From: an uncultured Caulobacteraceae bacterium
Lineage (GTDB): Bacteria > Pseudomonadota > Alphaproteobacteria > Caulobacterales > Caulobacteraceae
Assembly: GCA_946482375.1 (NCBI GenBank)
Contig: CAMLRH010000201.1
Coordinates: 1-5,280 of the forward strand
Direction of reading: 5' to 3'
DNA: 5,280 nucleotides
Made by a program: the position numbers and the translations under genes. The notes under the pieces are model-generated. The model was not told the origin of the DNA, made no database searches, and worked only from the letters and a program-made list of their open reading frames with translations. Shown here in pieces: positions 1 through 5,280 of this stretch (its first letter is position 1; each line of letters begins with the position of its first letter).

Positions 1-475
1 GATGCTTCTCTACTGTGGAGACGGATATGCCGAGCCGCTCCGCTATCTCGTGCGGCGACATTCCATAGACTTTTCGCAGGGTGAACACCCGCCGCTGTTG
101 GGTGGGCAGCGCCTCGACGATGGCGCGCAGGCGTTTGAGTTCATCGCGGGCGACCAGTGTCGCCTCCGCGCCGGGCGCCTCGTCAACGAGGCCCAGTCCG
201 CCGACGTCGGCCACATAGTCGATCGCCACCACCTTCTGCCGGCGCAGGCTGTCGTAGACGACGTTGCGGGCCGTACGGATGGCGAAGCCCGCCGGGCTTT
301 CGATCTCGCGCCAGCTGTCGGCGGCGATGATGCGGGCGAAGGTGTCGTGCAGCAGGTCTTCGGTCGCGTTGGGGTCGTGCGCCAGTCGCCGGATATAGCC
401 GCGCAGCTCGGCCTCCAGCGGAAGGATCTCCCGCCGAAACCAGGCCCTGCGTGCTTCCTGTTCCGCCTGCGACAC
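1..475 (-). CDS. ECF-family RNA polymerase sigma factor, FecI-like (3' end cut by window edge)
   Basis: This gene encodes an extracytoplasmic-function sigma factor, a cytoplasmic protein that directs RNA polymerase to a small set of promoters. The visible 158 residues contain region 2 at about residues 12-80 (WFRREILPLEAELRGYIRR, then ATEDLLHDTFARI and the RTARNVVYDSLRRQK helix) and region 4 from about residue 110 (LPTQQRRVFTLRKVYGMS, then the helix-turn-helix HEIAERLGISVSTVEKH). The window ends within the recognition helix, so perhaps 10-25 residues are missing compared with typical FecI-like proteins. The start is GTG at 475: an in-frame TAA lies eight codons upstream, no ATG lies between, and a GGGGGAG Shine-Dalgarno sits at 478-484, though only 2 nt from the start. 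FecI-type sigmas are usually paired with a FecR anti-sigma and an STN-containing TonB receptor; the receptor is present just upstream. A FecR gene would be expected beyond the left edge, which is inference. Confidence 0.93.
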   Translation of the reverse strand, partial: MSQAEQEARRAWFRREILPLEAELRGYIRRLAHDPNATEDLLHDTFARIIAADSWREIESPAGFAIRTARNVVYDSLRRQKVVAIDYVADVGGLGLVDEAPGAEATLVARDELKRLRAIVEALPTQQRRVFTLRKVYGMSPHEIAERLGISVSTVEKH

Positions 476-477
476 GG

Positions 478-484
478 CTCCCCC
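478..484 (-). promoter_or_regulatory. Shine-Dalgarno site of the sigma factor gene
   Basis: The minus strand reads GGGGGAG immediately before CC and the GTG start. The 2-nt gap from this run to the start is shorter than usual, which together with the GTG codon may lower translation. It is nonetheless the only ribosome-binding candidate, because the frame closes with TAA eight codons upstream and no other start lies between. Confidence 0.6.
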
Positions 485-497
485 GCGTACGTACGCG
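484..497. repeat. 14-bp perfect palindrome upstream of the sigma gene
   Basis: CGCGTACGTACGCG is its own reverse complement over 14 bases. It lies between the candidate promoter -10 and the sigma factor Shine-Dalgarno, and shares its last base with the latter. As DNA it could be an operator for a dimeric regulator. As RNA it could fold into a five-pair stem with a four-base loop next to the ribosome-binding site. The palindrome is seen directly; any role is inference. Confidence 0.5.
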
Positions 498-529
498 TAT
501 TAGGCTGGACCCGCGGCGCGGAGTGTCAA
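497..529 (-). promoter_or_regulatory. Candidate promoter of the sigma factor gene
   Basis: A perfect TTGACA -35 hexamer lies at 524-529 on the minus strand, just downstream of the receptor terminator. Possible -10 elements are CCTAAT at 499-504 (19-base spacer) or TAATAC at 497-502 (21-base spacer). Both spacers are longer than the usual 16-18 bases, so the exact -10 is uncertain. A start near 490 would give a very short leader. The position between the terminator and the gene supports an independent transcript for the sigma factor. Confidence 0.4.
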
Positions 530-540
530 GGCGGGGAAAG

Positions 541-573
541 AAAAGGCGGCGAGCGTGAGCCTGCTCGCCGCCT
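541..573 (-). terminator. Rho-independent terminator after the receptor gene
   Basis: On the minus strand GGCGGCGAGC and GCTCGCCGCC form a perfect 10-bp stem (545-554 with 563-572), extendable by one A-T pair, around an 8-base loop. TTTT and then CTTT follow directly. This is a textbook intrinsic terminator 37 bases past the receptor stop codon. It should end the receptor transcript before the sigma factor gene. Confidence 0.88.
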
Positions 574-609
574 CAGTTACATCCGGTTCAGAGGGGACCG
601 AAGCCGGAG

Positions 610-3600
610 CTAGCCGCCGAAACCGACGGAGAGTTTAAGGTAAGGCCCGTCGATGGTGCGGTCGCGTTCCTGACGCTCCTCGATGCCGCCGTCGATGGCG
701 TCGAGGTAGCGCTCCCAGCGGTAGCCCGCGCCGACGCTGAAGCGATCGACCTTGTAGGAAAGCCCAAGGCTGGCGCCCAATACCGGCACGCTCACGGACT
801 TGCTACGCTGCGCAATGTCGAGCGGCGTAGAGTCCTGCGCGGTCGCCGGCTCCGGGAAGTCCAGGTACTTCTGGTTATTCCAGTAAGCATAGGACTCGCC
901 GCCGGAGACGGAAGCCTTCTGCTTTCCGAACAGGACTCCGCCGGACAGCGACAGGTCCACATCCACCCGTCCCCAGTCGTCGTTGTGGAGCAGCGCCGCG
1001 GCGGCGTCCCAGGTCACCACGGGACCCGCGCCGTCGAAGCTGCGTTCGCTGACCGCCTCGCCGCGATATTGGTGGTGCTTGGCCCCGTTGAGGAAGCCGA
1101 AACCCGCCTCCGGCAGGTTCCAGTCCGGAATGCCATAGAGCGCGACGTCGCTGTCCGACTCCAGTTCGGCGTAGCGCAAGCCCACCGACAGCGTCGACCG
1201 CATCCGATCGCCGAGGCCGAATTCACGGCCGACCATGAAGTCGACGACCGTGTGCTCCTCGCCCTGGCGCAGCCTGGAGATGCCGTAGTTGTTGAAGGTC
1301 TGGATGGCGGTGGGGTTGGTCAGGCAGGCCGCCGCCGTGATGGCGTTGCAGGTGCGCAGGTCGGGGCCGACCAGGACGTAGCGGCTTCCGCGGTTGGTTT
1401 CGCCGTAGCGCGCAGCGAGCGATACCTTCCAGACCTCCGAGGGCGCATAGGTCAGCTTGACCTCGCGGCCGTCGCCCCAGTCGAGGTCGCCGGACTGGTC
1501 GCCGCTGGGGTCGATGCCCGGGTCGAAGCTGGCCAGGAAGCCGGGGACGTAGGCTTCACTCGGCGCATCGTGCCGCTGGATCATACCACCCAGTTCGACG
1601 GTGAACGGATAAGGTCCGTCGCGGCGCTGCCCGAACGAGCCGAGCAGCGAACCGCCCGACCAGCTCTTGGTGGCGCGGATGCCATAAAGGCGCGGCTCGG
1701 TCAGGAAGACGTTGGCGGTCAGGCCGGTGTCGTCCGAGTTCAGGAAGGCGCCGGTCAGCGCCGTCTCGTCGGTGACGTTCTTGATATAGGCCATGATGTT
1801 CCAGCCGGCGTCTTCGTTGGTGAAGATCGCCGCCAGGTTCATCGTGAAGTACTCGTCGAGCCGAGCGAACTCGTGGTCGTTGAAGACTCGCCACCAGCTC
1901 TCCGATTGCCAATGCAGGTCGGTGTGGAAAGTCGCCAGCCATTCGTTGGGCAGCGGCACGGTGTAGTCGGCCGTAATCGTGGCCGTCCAGTTCGGCGCGT
2001 TGGGCAGTTCGTTGCCGCCGAGTTCCTTGAGGAAGCCCTCGCCGTTGTTGTTGCCGTAGTCGACCGTCGGATCCCAGCCGGGATAATTCATGGCCGCCAG
2101 CGGCACGCCGGTGGGCCAGCCGGGATAGTCGGCGAGATCCGTGCTCCACGATGGGTAGTCAATATTCTGGCGGATGTGCCGACCGGTGACGGTCGCGGGA
2201 TAAGGGTTCAGCTGGAAAGGCGCAGCGGTCGCCGGGTCGTAGCCGAAGAAGTAGGCCAGTTCACACCCGCCGGCGTTACCGCCACCCTTACCGCCGACGT
2301 TGACCGGCTCGATCTCGTTGCTAGGCGACAGCGAGTCGTTGCCGACAAACAGCCACTTTGGCAGGACGCAGCTCGACGCGAAGGTCGGAAACGGCCGATA
2401 GACGACCCAATCGTCGTGACCGGCAGTGCGGTCCATCAGGTCGATGGCCCTTTCGCCGTCGGCGATACGGGTCTTCTGATAGCCGCCCTTGAAGCCGAGG
2501 CGCAGGTTCTCCAGCGGACGCCAGTCGGCTTCGATCTCTACGCCCCAGACGGTGGCGTCGAAATTGCGGTTGAAGGCCGAGCGGTCGACGATCTCCGAGA
2601 TCTGATAGTCTTTGTAGTCGTAGTAGAAGCTCGCCAGGTTCAGAGTCAGCCGCCCGTCGAGCAGCGTGTTCTTGGCCCCTAGCTCAAAGGCATCGACGAA
2701 CTCCGGCGCGAAGGTGCGCGGCCGGGTCTCTGAAAGGCTCGCGGCCCTCTGGGCGGCGGTGACGTCGCTGTAGGCGACATACAGGTAGGTTGGCGGGTTA
2801 GCGCCGCCCGCCTTGTAGCCGTGGGCGTAAGAGCCGTAGATCAGGGTTTCGTCCGTGAAGGAAAGGTCCGGCTTCCAGTCGATGGCCAGCCTTCCTGTCG
2901 GCTCGTTCCACTCCTGCTCGACGACTTCGGACACCGCCATGCCGACCGAATTCGACGCCGCCAGGGTAGTCAGGATGCGCGGCGCTTCCTTGCGGTCGGC
3001 CGTCATACGCAAGCCCGCCGTGACCTTCAGATTGTCGGTGATGTTGTAGTAGGCCTCACCGAAGACAGCATAGCTGATCAGCTTGTATGGATTTCGGCTG
3101 AGGAAATAGTTGTGGCCGAGATCGTTGACGCTCTCGATCGGATTGGGATCGATGTATTGGCAGGCGCCGACCTGGTAGGAGCGCTTCGGGTCCGGCGGCG
3201 CATATCCGTTGCGCAGGCACTCGAAGTTGTCCGAGACGCCGCCGACATACTCGGGCAGCACGTTACCGTGACCGAAGGGCGATACGACGCCGATCAGCGT
3301 CAGGCTGTTGATGAAGACGTAGTATTTATCCTCGGTGTCGTAGCGCAGATAGTTGGCGCCGAGGCTGAAATTGAACGGTCCATCATAGTCTGACGACAAC
3401 CGAAGTTCCTGGCTGAAGTTCTTCGACCTAGCCGTGGCGATGTCCACCGCCACCAGACGGTCGGAACAACCCAGTTGCGGGTCGCAGAAGATGCCGCCGT
3501 TGGGCCCGTCCTGCAGGACCCCTGCCCGTCTATCGGGCGTCGAGTTGCCGGGCAGCGACCCGTCGGCCTCGGGATGCACCCAGGCGCCCGGCGCCGTGTT

Positions 3601-5079
3601 GAAGCGGTTGAAGTCCTGCAGCGAGTAGATGAAGTCGTTGCTGTAGGCCGTCTCCGAGGTGATGCTCAGAGCGTCGGTCAGATCGAAGCTGATCTGCAAT
3701 TCGCCCAGGTCGCTCTTGGCCCGATAGTCCGGATCGACCGTCGACTCGATCACCCGCGGGTCCTGCGATTGCACGGTGCTGACATAGGGATCCGTGCGTG
3801 CGGTCGGCAGGAAGATCGACCCCAGCGGCAGGTAGTAGGGCAGCATCATGCCGTTCGGCGTCTGGAACGCGTCCGGCGAATAGAGCGAGCCGCGCGTGCA
3901 TCCCTGGCTGAAGCTGGCCTGGGCGCCAGCGAACAAGGTCGACTGAGCGTTTTCCGGCAGTCGTGTGTCCATCCCCACCGGCATGCCGGCGACCTCGGTG
4001 ACGACATGCTTCGTGCACAGCTGCTTGCCTGAACGCAGGCGGTCGTCGTCTTCCTCGAAGTGCTCCCAGATCAGGTTGACGTCGAGACGGTCCGTCGGCT
4101 GGATGCGCAGGCTGAGGCGCGTCGACCACAGGTCGCGGCCGTCGATCTGGCCGCCGTCGATCTGGTTGGTGGCGAACCCTTCGCGTTTGGTCCAGGCGCC
4201 CGCCAGGCGCAGGGCGACCTTGTCCTCGACGAGGGGGATGTTGGCCATCGCCTCGACGCGGCTCGAGCTGTAGTTCGACAGGTCGGCCGAGACCTTGGCC
4301 TCGAAGTTGAACCTCGGCTTCTGCGAGATGACGTTGACGACGCCGGCCGTGGCGTTGCGGCCGTACAGCGTGCCCTGCGGCCCGCGCAGCACTTCCACCC
4401 GTTGCAGGTCGTAGAACTCCTGCTCGAAGAAGTGATTGCGGATGAAGGGCGTGTTGTTGAATGCCACCGACACGGCCGGATCGGTCGTCGCCGAGATGGC
4501 CTGGGTGCCGATGCCGCGGATCTGGATCGAATACGAACTGAAGTTCGTCTTCGTGAACGTCATGTTCGGGACCTGGGTGATCAGGTCCGGACCACCAGCC
4601 ACTTGGGACCTCGTCAGGTCTTCCTGCGTGAACGCGCTGATCGCAATCGGCACATCCTGGATGTCCTCCTCGCGCTTCTGCGCGGTGACGATCAGCGCTT
4701 CAACCTCACTCCCGCCGCCCGCTTCGGCGGCTTGTGCGAACTGGGGGCGGCGAGCCTGAGCCTCCGCCTGGGTCATCACCAACAGGGCGCCGTCGCTGGT
4801 CTTGGACCAGACGAGGTCGGTGCCGGATAGGAGTTGCTGGAGCGCGGCCTCCGGCGCGGCTTCGCCGCTGAAGCCGCCCGTGCGCTTGCCGGCGACGGCG
4901 GCGGACGAGAACAGCACCTGCTGGTCGCCCTGGGCGGCGAAGGCCTGAAGCGCGGGCTGCAGTTCCTGCGCGGAGACGTCGAACTCGGCGCCCGCGGCCG
5001 GCGCGGCGGCGGCGATCAGCGCGCCGAAGGCGCAGCTGCTGAGCGCCAGGGTTTTCATTGATATGCGAGCGGTCTTCAT
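610..5079 (-). CDS. STN-domain TonB-dependent outer-membrane receptor with a C-terminal second beta-barrel
   Basis: This encodes a 1489-residue outer-membrane transporter and signalling receptor, powered by TonB-ExbB-ExbD. Residues 1-31 are a signal peptide (cleavage likely after AAGA). Residues 33-103 are an STN domain, which in FecA-type receptors contacts a FecR anti-sigma protein. The TonB-box region is EVEALIVTA (125-133). The plug spans about 139-255 and ends with VEVLRGPQGTLYGRNATAG. The barrel (about 256-1140) contains the family motif YGSYAHGYKAGG and ends with PRLYGIRATKSW. At 885 residues it is larger than usual because of long surface loops. Residues 1141-1489 form a second predicted barrel, described separately. 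The start is ATG at 5079, since it gives a clean signal peptide and has GGGGGGAA six bases upstream; an in-frame ATG at 5166 would bury the signal peptide. The substrate cannot be told from sequence; iron complexes or glycans are possible. The FecI-like gene downstream supports a signalling role. Confidence 0.95.
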   Translation of the reverse strand: MKTARISMKTLALSSCAFGALIAAAAPAAGAEFDVSAQELQPALQAFAAQGDQQVLFSSAAVAGKRTGGFSGEAAPEAALQQLLSGTDLVWSKTSDGALLVMTQAEAQARRPQFAQAAEAGGGSEVEALIVTAQKREEDIQDVPIAISAFTQEDLTRSQVAGGPDLITQVPNMTFTKTNFSSYSIQIRGIGTQAISATTDPAVSVAFNNTPFIRNHFFEQEFYDLQRVEVLRGPQGTLYGRNATAGVVNVISQKPRFNFEAKVSADLSNYSSSRVEAMANIPLVEDKVALRLAGAWTKREGFATNQIDGGQIDGRDLWSTRLSLRIQPTDRLDVNLIWEHFEEDDDRLRSGKQLCTKHVVTEVAGMPVGMDTRLPENAQSTLFAGAQASFSQGCTRGSLYSPDAFQTPNGMMLPYYLPLGSIFLPTARTDPYVSTVQSQDPRVIESTVDPDYRAKSDLGELQISFDLTDALSITSETAYSNDFIYSLQDFNRFNTAPGAWVHPEADGSLPGNSTPDRRAGVLQDGPNGGIFCDPQLGCSDRLVAVDIATARSKNFSQELRLSSDYDGPFNFSLGANYLRYDTEDKYYVFINSLTLIGVVSPFGHGNVLPEYVGGVSDNFECLRNGYAPPDPKRSYQVGACQYIDPNPIESVNDLGHNYFLSRNPYKLISYAVFGEAYYNITDNLKVTAGLRMTADRKEAPRILTTLAASNSVGMAVSEVVEQEWNEPTGRLAIDWKPDLSFTDETLIYGSYAHGYKAGGANPPTYLYVAYSDVTAAQRAASLSETRPRTFAPEFVDAFELGAKNTLLDGRLTLNLASFYYDYKDYQISEIVDRSAFNRNFDATVWGVEIEADWRPLENLRLGFKGGYQKTRIADGERAIDLMDRTAGHDDWVVYRPFPTFASSCVLPKWLFVGNDSLSPSNEIEPVNVGGKGGGNAGGCELAYFFGYDPATAAPFQLNPYPATVTGRHIRQNIDYPSWSTDLADYPGWPTGVPLAAMNYPGWDPTVDYGNNNGEGFLKELGGNELPNAPNWTATITADYTVPLPNEWLATFHTDLHWQSESWWRVFNDHEFARLDEYFTMNLAAIFTNEDAGWNIMAYIKNVTDETALTGAFLNSDDTGLTANVFLTEPRLYGIRATKSWSGGSLLGSFGQRRDGPYPFTVELGGMIQRHDAPSEAYVPGFLASFDPGIDPSGDQSGDLDWGDGREVKLTYAPSEVWKVSLAARYGETNRGSRYVLVGPDLRTCNAITAAACLTNPTAIQTFNNYGISRLRQGEEHTVVDFMVGREFGLGDRMRSTLSVGLRYAELESDSDVALYGIPDWNLPEAGFGFLNGAKHHQYRGEAVSERSFDGAGPVVTWDAAAALLHNDDWGRVDVDLSLSGGVLFGKQKASVSGGESYAYWNNQKYLDFPEPATAQDSTPLDIAQRSKSVSVPVLGASLGLSYKVDRFSVGAGYRWERYLDAIDGGIEERQERDRTIDGPYLKLSVGFGG
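613..1659 (-). other. C-terminal ~349-residue second beta-barrel domain fused to the receptor
   Basis: This stretch encodes residues 1141-1489, after the point where a TonB receptor normally ends. About ten amphipathic strands are visible, for example FTVELGGMIQ, REVKLTYAP, VWKVSLAARYG, HTVVDFMVGREFG, STLSVGLRYAEL, VVTWDAAAALL, VDVDLSLSGGVLFG, VPVLGASLGLSY, FSVGAGYRWERY and YLKLSVGFGG. Short turns (APSE, GLGD, HNDDWG, KVD) alternate with long loops, as in an outer-membrane barrel with both ends in the periplasm. The GP..W, LFGKQK, SVPVLG and DGPY...VGFGG pattern resembles, from memory, stand-alone alphaproteobacterial outer-membrane barrel proteins, often annotated only as autotransporter-barrel or porin-like. 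The linker is only about 17 residues. No start with a signal peptide precedes it, so it cannot be exported as a separate protein. Confidence 0.65.
2074..2157 (-). repeat. Three YP[S/G]W repeats in a probable receptor surface loop
   Basis: Residues 975-978, 985-988 and 999-1002 of the receptor read YPSW, YPGW and YPGW. The copies are 10 and 14 residues apart and are followed by a DYGNNNGEG stretch. The segment lies between predicted strands, in a Pro-, Gly-, Asn- and aromatic-rich region typical of an extracellular loop. The codons are not an exact DNA repeat throughout, so this is a protein-level motif. A ligand-binding role for the aromatic residues is inference. Confidence 0.55.
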
Positions 5080-5085
5080 CGGCAA

Positions 5086-5093
5086 TTCCCCCC
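5086..5093 (-). promoter_or_regulatory. Shine-Dalgarno site that decides the receptor start
   Basis: The minus strand reads GGGGGGAA six bases upstream of the ATG at 5079, a good match in sequence and spacing. The next in-frame ATG, at 5058, has no comparable site. This supports MKTARISMKT as the N-terminus. An inverted repeat abuts it on the 5' side. Confidence 0.7.
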
Positions 5094-5108
5094 GGGCCGC
5101 TGCGGCCC
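5094..5108. repeat. Inverted repeat abutting the receptor Shine-Dalgarno
   Basis: GGGCCGC and GCGGCCC flank a single central base, giving a perfect 7+1+7 inverted repeat. In the mRNA it could form a five-pair hairpin with a five-base loop right next to the ribosome-binding site, or act as a DNA operator. GC-rich genomes make such repeats fairly often by chance, so its function is uncertain. Confidence 0.45.
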
Positions 5109-5182
5109 ACGACGCCGCGGTTCGGTTGCGGCTGTCGTTCGGGAAGACGCCGGGCGCTCGGCCCATCCACCTTGCTCCGGCG

Positions 5183-5223
5183 AAAAAACTTACGGGCGGC
5201 CGGTCAGAACCGTTTCGCCGCCC
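5183..5223 (-). terminator. Terminator-like hairpin overlapping the end of the upstream gene
   Basis: On the minus strand GGGCGGC (5217-5223) pairs with GCCGCCC (5194-5200). Inside, CGGT and ACCG form four more pairs around a four-base loop, with a four-base bulge on one side. GTAAG and then six T residues (5183-5188) follow. The stem overlaps the last codons of the upstream gene, and the TAA stop lies between stem and T-run. The five-base gap before the T-run makes it weaker than the terminator at 541-573. It suggests the receptor gene is transcribed from its own promoter within 5080-5182, where I see no convincing -35/-10 pair. Confidence 0.6.
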
Positions 5224-5280
5224 GGCGTACGGTGAGCCTCCACCGGGAAGTAGGCAACCACGGCGTTGAGGAAGGCCCCA
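5190..5280 (-). CDS. C-terminal end of an unidentified protein (5' end outside window)
   Basis: Only the last 29 codons and TAA are visible. They read GAFLNAVVAYFPVEAH followed by RTPGGETVLTGRP. Codon third positions are mostly G or C (about 24 of 29), as in the neighbouring genes, and the hairpin and T-run placed right at the stop suit a real gene end. The hydrophobic GAFLNAVVAYF could be the end of a membrane helix or a buried strand. It does not look like the end of a FecR protein. The family cannot be named from this fragment, and the other two minus-strand frames are also open for much of this short stretch. Confidence 0.4.
   Translation of the reverse strand, partial: GAFLNAVVAYFPVEAHRTPGGETVLTGRP

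Noticed and set aside
2..613. A 203-codon open frame on the plus strand.
   Set aside because: It lies opposite the sigma factor gene and runs through the terminator and promoter region. The minus-strand translation shows unmistakable sigma regions 2 and 4.
1600..1700. Possibility that the receptor and second barrel are two genes separated by a missed stop.
   Set aside because: The frame is open across the junction. There is no Shine-Dalgarno followed by a start with a signal peptide, and no overlap of termination and initiation codons. A sequencing error cannot be fully excluded from one sequence.
985..2682. A 565-codon open frame on the plus strand.
   Set aside because: It is antisense to the receptor. 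It lacks any recognisable domain, is rich in Arg, Val, Gly and Asp as expected of a GC-rich shadow frame, and the opposite strand carries clear receptor motifs throughout.
3530..4129. A 199-codon open frame on the minus strand in another phase of the receptor gene.
   Set aside because: It is entirely inside the receptor, in a different frame, with a composition rich in Arg, Ala, Gly and Pro and no domain. The receptor frame is continuous here, so no frameshift needs explaining.
5063..5269. A 68-codon plus-strand frame that could be a divergent small gene upstream of the receptor.
   Set aside because: It overlaps the receptor signal peptide, leader, terminator hairpin and the upstream gene end. 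Its sequence is Arg/Pro-rich shadow coding and I see no ribosome-binding site that favours it.
1..5280. Search for CRISPR arrays, tRNA or rRNA genes, insertion sequences and attachment sites.
   Set aside because: I saw no regularly spaced direct repeats, no transposase coding, no terminal inverted repeats with target duplications, and no tRNA or rRNA-like stretches.

Overview
This window looks like part of a high-GC alphaproteobacterial chromosome, most likely Caulobacterales or Sphingomonadales. The clues are the GC-rich wobble positions, the style of TonB-dependent receptor (a TonB-box region followed by QDVPIAISAF, and a LRGPQGTLYGRNATAG plug motif), and a FecI-type sigma factor next to the receptor. 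The genus is an inference from sequence style, not from a search.

Everything I support as coding lies on the minus strand. Read in that direction: (1) 5280-5190 holds the last 29 codons of an unidentified gene, ending in a TAA embedded in a terminator-like hairpin (5183-5223). (2) 5182-5080 is a GC-rich leader with an inverted repeat directly against a strong Shine-Dalgarno sequence. (3) 5079-610 is one very large gene for a 1489-residue outer-membrane TonB-dependent receptor, with signal peptide, STN signalling domain, TonB box, plug and a 22-strand-type barrel. A further ~349 residues look like a second, separate beta-barrel. (4) 573-541 is a strong intrinsic terminator. (5) About 540-476 is a short promoter region for the next gene, with a 14-bp perfect palindrome. 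(6) 475-1 is a GTG-started ECF sigma factor of the FecI type, cut by the window edge just inside its region 4 helix-turn-helix.

The STN domain and the adjacent FecI-like sigma gene together suggest a cell-surface signalling locus. In such systems the receptor binds a ligand outside, its STN domain contacts a FecR-type anti-sigma protein in the periplasm, and the sigma factor then directs transcription. No FecR gene is visible; the usual place would be just past the left edge, after the sigma gene. The terminator between receptor and sigma gene suggests they are separate transcription units.

The most unusual element is the receptor itself. After a normal TonB-receptor C-terminal strand (ending near residue 1140), the chain continues in frame, with no stop and no new signal peptide, into a second predicted beta-barrel of about ten strands. 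The barrel also has five closely spaced cysteine pairs and an aromatic YPxW repeat in a probable surface loop.
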